Source of the DNA: Silene latifolia
Lineage: Eukaryota; Streptophyta; Magnoliopsida; Caryophyllales; Caryophyllaceae
Length of the DNA: 64,000 bases
Assembly: GCF_048544455.1 (NCBI RefSeq)
Contig: NC_133537.1
Coordinates: 15,127,541-15,191,540, forward strand
Direction: 5' to 3'
Position 1 is the first letter of the stretch. Each line of letters starts with the position of its first letter. Both the position numbers and the translations under genes were made by a program. Below, in pieces: positions 49,461 through 62,580 of the stretch. The notes under the pieces were generated by a model. That model saw only the letters and a program-made list of their open reading frames with translations. It did not search any database and had not been told where the DNA came from.

Positions 49461-52400
49461 AATGACTTTGATTTTTTTAAAACCAAGTGATAAAACATTA
49501 TCGATAAGGTATTATGATTATTATAATGACAGGCGTGAAATTAAAGCGTCAACTCGTGCCATATTCAACAAATCAATATATATTTTGGTTGAACCATATC
49601 TCAATAGTAATGATTTATTTACACATTGTCATGCTACTCACTATTAAGATTGGTTACTGTTGGTGAAGCCATTTTCGGGAGATGGTCTTTATTAGTAGAA
49701 GTAAATATATCCGTAATATTATGTAAATATTCGGTTGCTAGTTTTATGTAAATATCTTTGATATGTTCTCATTGTACGTTCCCATTGTAACCGATGTATA
49801 TATATTCTGAGATAATGAATGGAATGAATCAGGGATTCAATCATTTACATGGTATCAGAGCAGGTGGGTATTGACTATGACGAAACATTTAGCCCTGTTG
49901 TCAAACCCGCCACTATTCGCACGGTTCTCAGCTTGGCCGTGTCTCGTGCCTGGCCCATTCATCAGCTCGATGTTAAAAATGCGTTCCTTCATGGAGATTT
50001 ACTTGAGACCGTATATATGCATCAACCCCCGGGTTTTGATAAGTCCGCCCCATCCCATGTGTGTCGACTGAGAAAATCTTTATACGGGTTAAAGCAGGCC
50101 CCAAGGGCCTGGTATCAACGGTTCGCCAATTACATAACTTCTAAGGGGTTTCACAGTAGCAAGCGCGATGCTTCACTTTTCATCTATCAACACGGGTCCA
50201 ACATTGCTTATCTCCTCTTATATGTTGATGATATTGTCTAGCACTGCTCTTCTTCGTAATATTATTTCTACGCTGTCTCGTGAATTTGCCATGACAGATT
50301 TGGGCAAGCTACATCACTTTCTTGGCATTACAGTTACTCGCTCTTCTAAAGGTCTATTTTTGTCTCAAACTCAATATGCCAAATCTATCCTTGCCCGTGC
50401 CTCTATGACCGGTTGTAATGCTTCAACCACACCTGTTGACACGTCTTCAAAGCTTAGTGCCTCGGATGGACCCCCTGTGGCCGATCCTGCTCTCTATCGA
50501 AATCTCGGAGGTGCCCTTCAATATCTCACCATTACTCGCCCGGACATCACCTACGCCGTACAACAATTATGCCTCTTTATGCTGTTGGAATATGTGTCCT
50601 CCGACAATAATGCGATCACGACTGTTGATCATGATGATCACGTGTTTAAATCTCATTATAAAGAATACAATTGGGAAGTAATATTGTATTCTTTGTCAAT
50701 GGTCAACATATATCGGTAATGATTGGTCGACTAGAGTTTGACATTACGTGTGCGATGGTGGTGATCAGTTGACCCCCTAGGTCATACCTATAGGGCAACA
50801 CTCTTAATTGATTATTTAATTAATCGTATAATGTTACGAGTTAATTAAATTACTTGAAAATTGACGGACGATTTTTGGAAGTAAAATTTACGTATCAAAT
50901 TGAAATGTGATTAAATGAGATACGGTCTGAGTAATTGAATTGTATCATTACTCGGATGAAATTAATGTTTAAAGAAACAATCGAAATTGAATGAATTATT
51001 ATAAATACAATCTGTTGTGATTTATAAATGGTAAAATATTTTGGCACAAGTAATTATGAAATTACTAAGTCGATTTTTATATGTGACGTATTTTATTAAT
51101 ACGTTGTTTTTTAATATGTTAAAAATACATAACAAATTTATGTTACATATGACATGTGACATATTGACAATTGACAAAAATAATATGGAATCCATATTAA
51201 CCAATGAGCCGAAAAATTGGAGGAATATTAAGCTAATATTGTGTTTGTTTAATTAGTGGAGAACACAATCATTAACCCTAATTATCTAGCCATGCAACCC
51301 TATGGTTCATTGTAAAGACAAACAAGGGTATGCATTGGCTCCTCTTCACTCCTCTTGCCCGGTTTTTCACAAGGGAAACACAAAGGGTTTTTGCTCTATA
51401 TTTTTCCTATACACTACATGCATGAGGGCATGATTCATTCACTAATTCTAACTCATCTAAAATAAGAATTTTAGAAAGATAAAAACTTACTCTCCTCTCC
51501 TCTCTCAACCGGTTTTGGGAGATCAAAATACCAAATTATTTTGGTTCAATTTTTCACAAAATTAATATTATCTAGTATTCATAGTATTAATTTTAATTAA
51601 GAGAAAGCCTTGGGTATAAAGCTTAGGGAGAGATCCTACACTTGGATCTTGTTCTTCCATCTTAGGAATGCTCAAGAACAAAAGAAAAGGAGATTTCTTT
51701 TGTGCCCAATAAAACCGAAATCACCCATTGTAAGAACATGATTTCTCCTCTATTTTATCATATTGTTTGCATGCATAAAATCCGTATTTAATTTTATGAC
51801 AAATTAATTTAAACATATATGAATATGTTAGTATGTATATAGATCTACATTTCTTTCAATTGGTATCAGAGCCACGGTTGTTTGCATGCAAATCGGTTAA
51901 AAGTTTTTCCGAGTTATAAGAATAACAAATAAAACTTGGAAAATTTGTGTTATTATGATATATCACGAAATTAATTCATGCATGTTAATATTTCTGGTCC
52001 TAAAATGTTTTAGGATATTTTGGTTAATTTTACGGATTTTTATTGTTCATATTTTACAATAATGGCATTTAAATATGATTTTATGAGTAAAAATGTCATT
52101 TTGGTATAAAATTAGCTATACTTCGAATTTTAAGTTGATTTTTGGATATGTTGTCACATATATTATTTTGAGATAACCTGTAAATTTTCATAATTTTTGG
52201 ACTTGTTATGCTCGAAAAATGGATTTTTCATTATTAAATTCGGATTTAGGTGAAAAATAGGTTAATATGAGTTAAATTTCGAATCTGGTCATAGAAAATT
52301 AATATGTTGTCACATGCAATTTTACAAGATGTATGTAAAATAATTGGCTTAAAGAAGTCTTTTTGCATGATTTATGGATTTTTGAAGAAAAATAGCATAA

Positions 52401-53579
52401 ATAGTGACATTATTAGTGAAAAAATTAATAAAACATAATTTATGACTTAGGAAAAACGTCTAATGTTGCATTTTATTATCTTTTTCAGATCTAAAATTGA
52501 AAAGTTAATGAAAATAATTTTTCCATGTTTTTATGATTATTTTATTAAAAATCGATAAACCGCAACATTGTTTTTCCGGGAAAATTTCGAAATTTTTAAC
52601 CTAAGATTTTGAACATTATGAGTGTCATGGTATTTTTCCAGAATGTTCATGAGTTTAAATTTCAAATTTTGAATTTATTTGAAATTTTGTGATTTATTTG
52701 AAGTTTAATAGCTTATTTTTGTAATTTTGGACCATTAATGAACAATTTTATAAATATGGGTTAATTATGGTCAAATTATTAGTGAAGACTAAATTTTGAG
52801 TCCTAAGAGGTTAGGGTAATTAACTTATGCATAAATATGAGTTTATGTATTTTTTGTGATTATAAAAATGTTGAAATCACGCAAATCCGTAAAAACCGAG
52901 TAATATACGATATTGGCTATTAAAGGCGATTTAGCATAAAATTGAGCATGTTCATACATATTATAATGCTGCATTTTCTTTATGATCGTCATAATTTTAA
53001 TTTATGTAATTTTGAATTATGTAATTTTACTTAGTATGGCCTTAGATTTTAATTGGTATTTCCCGAAATGTATGGGAATATCGATTCGGTTGTAATTTTA
53101 TTGTGATCTCGTATCACCGTTTTGTAATTTAATAGATTTTTTTTTTTAGTTACAAATGTATAATAGGAAATTATGTAATTTATTATGTAATTTTATTCAT
53201 TCCGGAGTTCCCAAAGACGGATTTCTTCAAGAATGGCGATACATAAAGACGGTGTTACCTCGAGATGCGTGCCACAACCGAAGATCAAGGGACCAATGGA
53301 GTTGGTTTCCGAATATGTAATAGTTAAATAGTTTTTCTATTTTAGGAAAGGCCATACTAGGATTTATTTATCTTTATGCTTGCATTTTATTTTATGTCAC
53401 ATGCATCGCTAAATCGCCATAACTAAAACATGCATCCTTATTTTATCGAGTTTATCGACCGTGTCAATTAAAATTATCGTAGTTCACCGCTTTAGTTCAC
53501 TTAAAACGTGATAGATAATAAATTGACATGACCTCTCGCTAAAACAATTAATTGAGACATAACCTTACCAAATAGTAGA

Positions 53580-53965
53580 AACCATGAAAACCTATTTCGC
53601 GAGAGAGTGCGCTCGGCCCCACCGGGGTACAAACCTTGTTACGTAGGGGAAGTGGGTGATGAATGTTAATCCACCGAATTCATGTTGATAAGGGATGTAT
53701 CGGCCACACCGTGCCCAAGTTAATGTGGGTTTGGATCATGGACACATTTATTCGAAATTTGGATTGAACTCAACAAAAGTTTTTGATAAGGGATGTATCG
53801 GCCCCACCGTGCCCTTGTCGGATGTGTTTTGGGCTAAAGATAATTGTTAATGTAATATTATCGACCAAGAGTTCTAAAAGTAGAATCGATTAAACGTTAA
53901 TCCACCAAGTTGTATTGATAAAGGATGAATCGGCCCCACCGTGCCTAAGTCGATATGAATTTGGG
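53580..53965 (+). repeat. Repeated CGGCCCCACCG motif in the leader of the gag-only element
   Basis: A unit TTGATAAGGGATGTATCGGC, continuing CCCACCGTGCCC, occurs at about 53684, 53783 and 53914, with a related CTCGGCCCCACCGG near 53613. Two copies also share GTTAATCCACC upstream. Spacing is uneven (99 and 131 bases). Confidence 0.75.
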
Positions 53966-54112
53966 TCTTGGAATCATTTATCTAGTTGGGTAGAGGTCAC
54001 TAGAAAAATGCATAAAACTTGTTTAAATCATACATTTTTACGAGTATTATTAAAACGACAATTGTTTTACTCCTTATATTTTGTTTTGTAGACCACTTCT
54101 TTTTCATAACAA

Positions 54113-55015
54113 ATGGCAACACCAACACCAACTCCTAATACCACACCTCTCGCTAGTTCGTCATGGCTCCGATCCTTTATGGATCGATGTAAACTTGAAA
54201 AGAATGGGTCAAATTTCTGCGAATGGGATGCCCAACTCAAATTAGCCGCCGAAGGTGACGACAAGCTTCGTTACCTTACCGAGGCCTCTCCACCTGAACC
54301 CTCCACTAGGTCCACCGCGGCCACTAGGGAAGCATATGAGGCTTACCAAAAGGAGTCCGCCGCAATGAAAAATGTCTTAATATTTGCGATGGAGGCGGAC
54401 CTCCAAAGGAGAGCCTTTAAAATGGGCAATGCTAATGAGATATACTCCAAACTTGTGACCATGTTTTCACAAACTCCGCGGATCGTCCAATATGAGGCGG
54501 CCGCGAGATTCTTTCATCTCGACTTCAAAGAGGGCCAAAAGGTTAGCCCTCATGTGCTCAAACTCATGGAGCTTGTCGAGACCTTGAAAATTCAAAAGGT
54601 TGAAATCCCCAAAGAACTCATCATAGATAGGATTCTACACTCCTTGTCCAAAGTCAAGGCATATGTGCAATTCCGGGTGAATTTCAACATGCAAGACAAG
54701 GATGTGTCTCTTGAGGAGTTGCACAAGTTACTTGTGCAAGCCGAGAGGGACATGGGGTTAAATGTGAACCCTCCCAAGGATGTGCTTAACATAAGCACTA
54801 AAAGTAAGGGGAAGTTCAAGAAGAATGGGAGAAAGGGCAAGAAGCAAGCTCCCACATTCACCAAAGCTAAGTCTTGTGAAGCTAGCACCTCAAAAGTCAA
54901 GAAGGGTCCTCTTGATAAATGCCATTATTGTAATAGCATGGGACATTGGAAAAGAAATTGTTCCAAATACCTTGGTGATATCAAAGCTGGAATGATCACT
55001 CCAGTAGGTAAATGA
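54113..55015 (+). CDS. Copia-type gag protein of the gag-only element
   Basis: An open frame of 300 residues with the gag fold of copia elements (KLEKNGSNFCEWDAQLKLAA near the start, then a helical capsid-like region). A basic linker (KGKFKKNGRKGKK) precedes a CCHC zinc knuckle near residue 275, CHYCNSMGHWKRNC. It would bind and package the element RNA. The frame looks whole and ends in its own stop just after the knuckle, so it is not continuous with any pol gene. Its good state beside an absent pol fits an element mobilised by proteins of a relative. Confidence 0.85.
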   Translation: MATPTPTPNTTPLASSSWLRSFMDRCKLEKNGSNFCEWDAQLKLAAEGDDKLRYLTEASPPEPSTRSTAATREAYEAYQKESAAMKNVLIFAMEADLQRRAFKMGNANEIYSKLVTMFSQTPRIVQYEAAARFFHLDFKEGQKVSPHVLKLMELVETLKIQKVEIPKELIIDRILHSLSKVKAYVQFRVNFNMQDKDVSLEELHKLLVQAERDMGLNVNPPKDVLNISTKSKGKFKKNGRKGKKQAPTFTKAKSCEASTSKVKKGPLDKCHYCNSMGHWKRNCSKYLGDIKAGMITPVGK

Positions 55016-58000
55016 CTAACCTTCTTTTATGTTTCTAAATTCAACTATGGTATTATGATGCAAAGTTGTGATAATGTATCTCCTTTTTTATTGTAAATAG
55101 GGCCTCCACCAAGCAAAGACAAGGGAAAGGAAAAGCAAGCATAAGAAACCATCAAGAAGCTAGGGATAGCTTTTATGGAGCTTTGCTTTTCATTGTCTTA
55201 CTTTAATTTATGTTTTGAATCTTTAGAACTTTAAGTTTCCGTGTTCGACATGGAAAATTATTTTGGATAATGGTTTGTATTTTGGATGATGGTGACTTGG
55301 TTTGCAACCCAAGTCACCCGTTTTATCATTTATCCTTTTATGTTCTAAAATTCATCTTTAAATGCTTGCACTTTGAAACATAAGATTAGTCACTTAAAGT
55401 GATCTAATAGACAAATATAATGACGGGTTTCATTATATGTCCACATGCTTAAGGCTTGTGTATGATCATTTATAAAGCGATTTTGAGTCTATGAACTCTC
55501 TTAAAGGAATGTCAACCACCAAGTACACATATGAAATCAATAACTATTAGTCTATCTATGAGATAGTTCTCCTTATACTTCAACATCATTAATTTGTGTC
55601 TCATATGCTATCTTTGAATGTTTAGTGTATTTATTCTAAAGATAGAGTGGGAGAAAAATGAGGACACAACACACAAGGCAAGATAAAATTGTGTACTTGT
55701 GTATATGAAGATCTACACAAGAGAGAATGATTTGAATGAAGGTATATTTATTTACATAGTATGCCGAATAGATGAGATCTATGGTCTCAAGTTAGTTCTA
55801 TATGACTAAAGAGACCAAGTGTAGTAACCATAAGAGAATATTCTCAAAATAACTACACGAGGAGACCAAAAGAAAGTTTTGGAAGAAAAATGACTAATGT
55901 AAAGTCTTAACAAGTTTTTGACTAAGTTTATGAAACATTTGACCAATAGTTTCAACCTTGAGATTTACTTAAGAGCCTAAATGAATCAAAGTTACATACT
56001 AGTTATGATCGAGTTGCAAAGATTGATATACCGATATCTTCAATGACCAAAGTTTTAACCACGCAAATGTCATTGCTTAACCTCACTATGAAATGGTTAA
56101 ACCTCCTTCCAAAAGGGTATTTGCGAAGGACGTATTCTAGATATTGTTTATATTTGAATAATGACATTACTACACATCATTATGACATGAGTGTGTTGGA
56201 GATTTAAAATCTCTTTCCGTAAGGTTAAGATGAGACCACTTCAAAATAGGTATTTTGAAAGGATATGATGGGAACATATATGGTTTTATCCTAATAACTT
56301 GGCAATGCAATTTATATTTCAATTCTTGAATAAATTTCGATTGAGAAGTCAATTTCGAAATGTGTAGAATTGAGTGGGAGTTAGGAAATTCACATGTGAA
56401 GACATGGAATTTATAGGGAGCTATCATCCTTTGAATATTTACGACTCATCACTCATTAAAGAATGACGAGCTAATACCTTCTTTCATAAAGAAGCATTTG
56501 AGTTTTTCAATTCTGGATGAAAATGGACTATGATGAATCCAATTACATCAAGGGATGTTGGATTAGTATTAAGAGATACACATCGTATCAACATTCACAT
56601 AGGTTATTCATATAGATGAAAATGAAATTGCCATTAGCAGTCATGGTCGTTCATTGAATCTATGAACGGTTGATCTCATGATTATTAGTTACTAATGTTT
56701 CCGCCATTAGAATAATCATGCACATGTCCAATTATGAATCATATGCATAAGAGCATGATGATTGATTTGTAAGCCATAATAGAAACGTCATGAATTCTCA
56801 AGTAGAATCCGATGAGCGATTTCAGTGTTTGACGGAATGTTCCATTGTGTGTTAAGAGGTTGCACATATTGTAGAAAATCCGAGCACATATGAGGATTTA
56901 TGAGAATCCCAGATCTTTCAAGCCTAGGAAGGGAAATAAGAAGTTTTGGAAAGATGCTTAGTTGAATAAGAAGTTATTCAAAACTAATATTTCCAGTTAA
57001 GCTAGGACTTGTGAGAAGTACTAGGCTAATAATCTTGACAAATTGTTACAAGAATCTACAAAACATATACCTAGTGCATTGCGTGTGGATGGAGTACTTG
57101 ATCAGTACAAGTTATATCATTCATCACAAATTCGTTCGTTATGTGATAGTCGATAAGAAAGTTCTTTCAAGTTAAAGAACCGAAACCAAGGTCGGGAACC
57201 TTGATGTGTACTTGGTAAGATTCATGCTATGAGAGAGAACATGAATGTAAAGGAAATTGCAAGTGTAAGAAGTTTGAACACATGGACACATGGGATGTTA
57301 AACTTCTATTGCAATCAATAAGTGTTTACACTAATGATATACATCACAAGGTTGTAATATGATATTGACTACCCGAGTGTGATGTCAACATTTGTCGTTT
57401 GAGTTATTATTAACTCACCTTGCACATTGTTATATCCAAACGGGTTGTAAAGACAATTGAACCCCGTTAAAGTGAACATGGATTAACATTGTATTTGCCC
57501 ATAGTTACTTATATGAGGTGACATCTCGAAGTGACTAGAGTGTGATGCGATTGATGGCAAGTTCAAGTGCCATAGAGTCATGTGAGATGACTAGTCGATC
57601 ACATAGGCAGACTGTTAGGGACATTTTGTCGGGCCTAATGACCGCTTATAGAGTTCTGGCAAATTTATATAGCCTGGTCGTGGCGAGAGCTACTATAGTA
57701 TTCAAATGAGTCGATTCTTTTGACTAAAGACTATTCGCCTAAGATGGCACAGTTTCAGATTAACTTTGATTTGTGTTACTACGACCTTCGTAAATGGGGT
57801 CAAATGGGCATATTTTGGGTTATGATGGCTGTGGCTAGTCGAAGGGAATGAGTGCGATAGGAATTGTCCACCCCTAGTCAGGGTTATAACAATATCTCAG
57901 GGCCACTCGAGGAGTAATGAACTGGAAATGCGTGGCCACGCTCGGAAAGTATCTATGATAGATAAGTCCGGTCAATCAGTTATTCTCCAGATCGAGGAAA

Positions 58001-58116
58001 CCACTCTCGATATGATCACTTGCAAGTACGACCTGAAAGACACCTTGCATTGAGTGGGAGATAGTAATAGGACAAGAGAATTGGTGACGCACACTTGTCG
58101 AGGACAAGTGGGAGAT
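55016..58116 (+). other. Non-coding interior of the gag-only element
   Basis: Three kilobases without a long open frame or recognisable pol motifs on either strand. Ends in the polypurine tract before the 3' LTR. It may be a decayed pol region or a spacer of unrelated origin. Confidence 0.6.
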
Positions 58117-60098
58117 TGTTGGAATATGTGTCCTCCGACAATAATGCGATCACGACTGTTGATCATGATGATCACGTGTTTAAATCTCATTATAAAGAAT
58201 ACAATTGGGAAGTAATATTGTTACTGTCAACTGGTCAACATATATCGGTAATGATTGGCTGACTAGAGTTTGACATTCTTGTCGTGCGACGGTGGTGATC
58301 AGTTGACCCCTAGGTCATACCTATAGGGCAACACTCTTAATTGATTATTTAATTAATCGTATAATGTTACGAGTTAATTAAATTACTTGAAAATTGACGG
58401 ACGATTTTTGGAAGTAAAATTTACGTATCAAATTGAAATGTGATTAAATGAGATACGGTCTGAGTAATTGAATTGTATCATTACTCGGATGAAATTAATG
58501 TTTAAAGAAACAATCGAAATTGAATGAATTATTATAAATACAATCTGTTGTGATTTATAAATGGTAAAATATTTTGGCACAAGTAATTATGAAATTACTA
58601 AGTCGATTTTTGTATGTGACGTATTTTATTAATACGTTGTTTTTTAATATGTTAAAAATACATAACAAATTTATGTTACATATGACATGTGACATATTGA
58701 CAATTGACAAAAATAATATGGAATCCATATTAACCAATGTGCCGAAAAATTGGAGGAATATTAAGCTAATATTGTGTTTGTTTAATTAGTGGAGAACACA
58801 ATCATTAACCCTAATTATCTAGCCATGCAACCCTATGGTTCATTGTAAAGACAAACAAGGGCATGCATTGGCTCCTCTTCACTCCTCTTGCCCGGTTTTT
58901 CACAAGGGAAACACAAAGGGTTTTTGCTCTATATTTTTCCTATACACTACATGCATGAGGGCATGATTCATTCACTAATTCTAACTCATCTAAAATAAGA
59001 ATTTTAGAAAGATAAAAACTTCCTCTCCTCTCCTCTCTCAACCGGTTTTGGGAGATCAAAATACCAAATTATTTTGGTTCAATTTTTCACAAAATTAATA
59101 TTATCTAGTATTCATAGTATTAATTTTAATTAAGAGAAAGCCTTGGGTATAAAGCTTAGGGAGAGATCCTACACTTGGATCTTGTTCTTCCATCTTAGGA
59201 AAGCTCAAGAACAAAAGAAAAGGAGATTTCTTTTGTGCCCAATAAAACCGAAATCACCCATTGTAAGAACATGATTTCTCCTCTATTTTATCATATTGTT
59301 TGCATGCATAAAATCCGTATTTAATTTTATGACAAATTAATTTAAACATATATGAGTATGTTAGTATGTATATAGATCTACATTTCCTTCATATGCATGA
59401 CCCACGGGAGAGTCACCTACATTTTATGAAACGGGTCCTGCGCTATGTCAAAGGTACTCTCGAATTCGGGCTCACAATGACCGTCTCCAAGTCGCACAAT
59501 CTTAATGCCTACTCTGATGCCGACTGGGCCGGTTGCCCCGACTCACGCTGATCCACTTCGGGCTACTGCGTATTTTTGGGTGACAATTTGATATCCTGGT
59601 CCAGGTCATGGTCTCCAAATCTAGTGCCGAGGCTGAGTATCGCGGGGTAGCAAATGCCGTTGCTGAAATGAGCTGGCTGCGCAATCTCCTTATTGAGCTT
59701 CAAATGCCAGTCCAACGTGCCACCCTCGTTTATTGCGATAATGTATCTGCTGTATATCTTTCCGGCAACCCCGTCCAACACCAGCGCACGAAACACATTG
59801 AAATCGACATACAATTTGTTCGTGAGCAGGTACAACTTGGTAAGGTGCGCGTTCTCCATGTGCCCTCTTCATATCAATATGCTGACATCTTCACCAAGGG
59901 CTTACCGCGCCAACTTTTCACGCAATTTCGCTCCAGTCTTTGCCTCCATTCTCCTCCCGCTACGACTGCGGGGGTGTATTAGTAGAAGTAAATATCCGTA
60001 ATATTATGTAAATATTCGGCTGCTAGTTTTATGTAAATATCTTTGATATGTTCTCATTGTACGTTCCCACTGTAACCGATGTATATATATTCTGAGAT

Positions 60099-61243
60099 CA
60101 CTACAAGAAAACAAGACAAAGGCGACAGAGAAGCTACAGTCGCCAATTTGGCGACAGAAAAAAAAAACTCGGGCGACGGAAAACAGTCGCCAATTTGGCG
60201 ACTGTAGCTTTTTATCCAAAAATCTGTATGAAATCCACGGGCGATCGAAAGTTATCAATTTGGCGACCGAAAACGATGATCGCCAAATTTAGCGACAATA
60301 CCTGTCGCCAATTTGGCGACCGAAAAATCGCCAATTGTGTGAACACAAATAAATCATAGATCCACCTCCCCCAGTATCCACCTTCTCATTTACATAAACA
60401 AAACCCACCATTAGTCACTTTACCGAAACGCATCCCACACTCCGTCTTTTATTTTGTTCTCACTATACAAAAAACTACAAAAATTCATTTTTAAATAGAT
60501 CTTGGCTTCCCCAAACTTCATCAGTTCATCTTTCACTTGTGTTTTCCTAATAAAACCACAAAAAATCAATGATCTCCAAACATACATCTCGCTAAAACAA
60601 GATTAACCTTCACCAAATTTTCAATTTTATTACTTCTTTTTTCGGATTTCATCTTATTTTTAAAGGTATTAACCCACAAAAATTTGAAGACAAAAAGGAA
60701 AAGAGAAGCACAGAAGACGGATCGGGCTTTGATTAATGTGCAAATTCGATGGTACATTTTGTAATAGCTTTTTTGGCCGATATGTAATGTAAATTTTTAA
60801 TGTTATTGATGTAAATGGCTTTGATTAATGAACAAGTTTGTATTGTAAATTTGTTGATGTAAATAACTTTGATTAATGAGAAAATATTTGATGTAAATTT
60901 ATTGGTGTAGATTTATTGTAGGAATCTTGTAAATAAAGAATCGCTTTTTGGTTTTGTTAAGTGGCTAGGAAGCCTCTTTCTTTCTATGCAAGATGCAGAT
61001 CTCGAATTTTTTTTTTATTTTTTTAATGCCAAAATTGGCGACGGATGGTAGTCGCTGATTTGGCGACGATGTTTATGTGGTAGTCGCCAATTTGGCGACC
61101 ATAATCGGTCGCTTCGAGTAATTTAATTTAGGCGACGAGGCCTTGCGACTAACGCGGGACGACTGCTTTCGGTCGCCAATTTCCTTTTAGCGACTAAAAT
61201 CAGTCGCCTATTTTGGTCGCCCGAGACTGAAATTCTTGTAGTG
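60099..61243. mobile_element. Non-autonomous CACTA (En/Spm) element
   Basis: Ends CACTACAAGAA and TTCTTGTAGTG are perfect inverted repeats, flanked by the 3-bp duplication GAT (60096-60098 and 61244-61246) as CACTA elements produce. Subterminal regions (60125-60340 and 61025-61225) carry about ten copies of the palindrome TCGCCAATTTGGCGA or variants. The interior of about 700 bases has no transposase frame. It interrupts the 3' LTR of the Ale-type copia element. Confidence 0.92.
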
Positions 61244-61350
61244 GATAATGAATGGAATGAATCAGGGATTCAATCATTTACAGTCTTCACACCCAAATTC
61301 GCCCCTTGTGGTTCCCATCACAAGGGGATGTGCACATTAATGATTTGGTT

Positions 61351-61490
61351 CGCTCGTTGCGATGAGCGGGGCTTAGGTGGGCAAAGCTGCGGTCTCCCAC
61401 TAGCGGTGTGGGTTACCTGTTGTGATGAGCGGGGTTTAGGTGGGCAAAGCTGCGGTCTCCCACTGGCGGTGTGGGTTAACTGTTGTGATG
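61351..61490. repeat. Tandem repeat, 63-bp unit, just over two copies
   Basis: The unit GATGAGCGGGG(C/T)TTAGGTGGG, continuing GCAAAGCTGCGG, starts at 61361 and again at 61424. It keeps an open frame because 63 is a multiple of three, but nothing suggests a real protein. Confidence 0.8.
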
Positions 61491-62023
61491 GGTAACACGG
61501 CAGGACTACATACTTCGGTGTGTAGTCGGTTACTGGTTACTATGGAGTTTGGAGGATGGTTACTACAGTTTGGATTGACTTTTGTATTGGTTTGTGTTTG
61601 TGATTTCTTATTTTGATTATGCAGTTGGCTGACCCCGTTTATTCAAAACTGTGGTGATCGATTCGGGATGGTGAGCAGTTAGTTTAGCAGGTATTGGACG
61701 TTGATGTTGCTTGCGGGATTTGGATGAGATCGAGTCATCAAGCCGTGTTAGAGCTGCCGCTGTCACTTTATACTTTAGTTGTTCTTTCATCTCTTTTCGG
61801 AGTTGTTTTCCTTTTTGACTATGTTTTGTATAAACAGTAAGAATACATTTAATAAACGTTCTTTTATGGTCTATTTGATATACTTATTTCGAGCAACCGA
61901 GATGGTAACGCCCTTACTTAATAGGGAAAGTCTTGTTAAGACTCCTTGGTCTATTCACAAATTAACTCTTTATTTCGGTTCGGTTCAGTTTAGTTCATAT
62001 CCATTAAATTCAATTCAGTTTAA

Positions 62024-62058
<35 letters not shown>

Positions 62059-62577
62059 TAATAATTCAGTTTAATTCAGATCCATTTCAATTTAGTTCAG
62101 TTCAATTTAAACGATTTTAGTCCAAGAAGGCCTTAAATTTGCGGACCCCTAAAAGGCTAAAAGTGTTGGAGAAAAGGTTGTATGTCAGAAGCGAGAAATA
62201 GTAAACGAACGCGGATTTGAGTAAGAAAAGGAAAGAGGGGAAATGTTGAGAAGAAAAGTCAAAAATCCAAAAAGACGTGGAAATGCAAGTCATCTCTGCA
62301 AGTTTCATAGAGGAATAGCCATACGACTTCTTCGACTACTCAAATCTCCATTGATTCAGGTTCTATTCTCCATTGGCATTCCATTCGCACATCGTGTATA
62401 GTTGTATGTATTCTATCTATCTATCCTAGGGTTTCTGGTTGACCTTGTAATAATTGTATCTTGTAACTTGTACTGTATTGTATTGTACGGAGTATTGTAT
62501 GTTCAATCATAATTTAAATTTATATACACAATACATACGGAGTATTTAGTGGTATACTAGATATATAGCTGGTAGCG
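61491..62577. other. Intergenic with LTR-like remnant, poly(T) and gene leader
   Basis: 61580-61960 resembles the untranslated end of a Ty3/gypsy element (CAACCGAGATGGTAACGCCC). A 27-base T run lies at 62027-62053 within TTCAGTT-rich sequence. 62280-62577 is probably the leader of the C2/VASt gene. Confidence 0.4.
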
Positions 62578-62580
62578 GCG

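Larger units (their letters stand above)
50583..59391 (+). mobile_element. Gag-only LTR retrotransposon (TR-GAG-like, copia-type gag)
   Basis: LTRs of about 1275 bp at 50583-51858 and 58117-59391 both begin TGTTGGAATATG and end TTTC(T/C)TTCA. Flanking duplication is TATGC (50578-50582 and 59392-59396). The primer-binding site TGGTATCAGAGCC is at 51861 and the polypurine tract GACAAGTGGGAGA lies just before the 3' LTR. The only recognisable gene is gag (54113-55015). No protease, integrase, reverse transcriptase or RNase H is visible in 55016-58116. The LTRs differ by roughly 1 percent over most of their length, with extra indels in the first 170 bases. At a commonly used plant rate this suggests insertion well under a million years ago. 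It is younger than the copia element it interrupts. Confidence 0.9.
49690..61282 (+). mobile_element. Ty1/copia element, Ale/Retrofit-like, broken and nested
   Basis: Short LTRs of about 160 bp lie at 49690-49849 and 59975-61282 (the latter split by a CACTA element). Both are flanked by GTCTT (49685-49689 and 61283-61287). The primer-binding site TGGTATCAGAGC follows the 5' LTR directly. Gag, protease and integrase are gone; reverse transcriptase (49858-50577) and RNase H (59397-59970, with the YSDADWAGC and SKSSAEAEYR blocks) remain, separated by an inserted 8.8-kb element. The two LTRs differ by about two substitutions and a small indel outside the insertion, about 1 percent, so it is fairly young. 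Coding parts have several breaks plus the large deletion, so it is dead. Confidence 0.9.

Noticed and set aside
51022-51256. Short overlapping frames on both strands, repeated at 58555-58789
   Set aside because: They are identical because both lie in the two LTRs of the same element; no coding features.
61241-61495. 84-codon frame with duplicated CDERGLGGQSCGLP block
   Set aside because: The repeat unit is 63 bp, a multiple of three, so the frame stays open by chance. It also begins inside the CACTA/LTR sequence.
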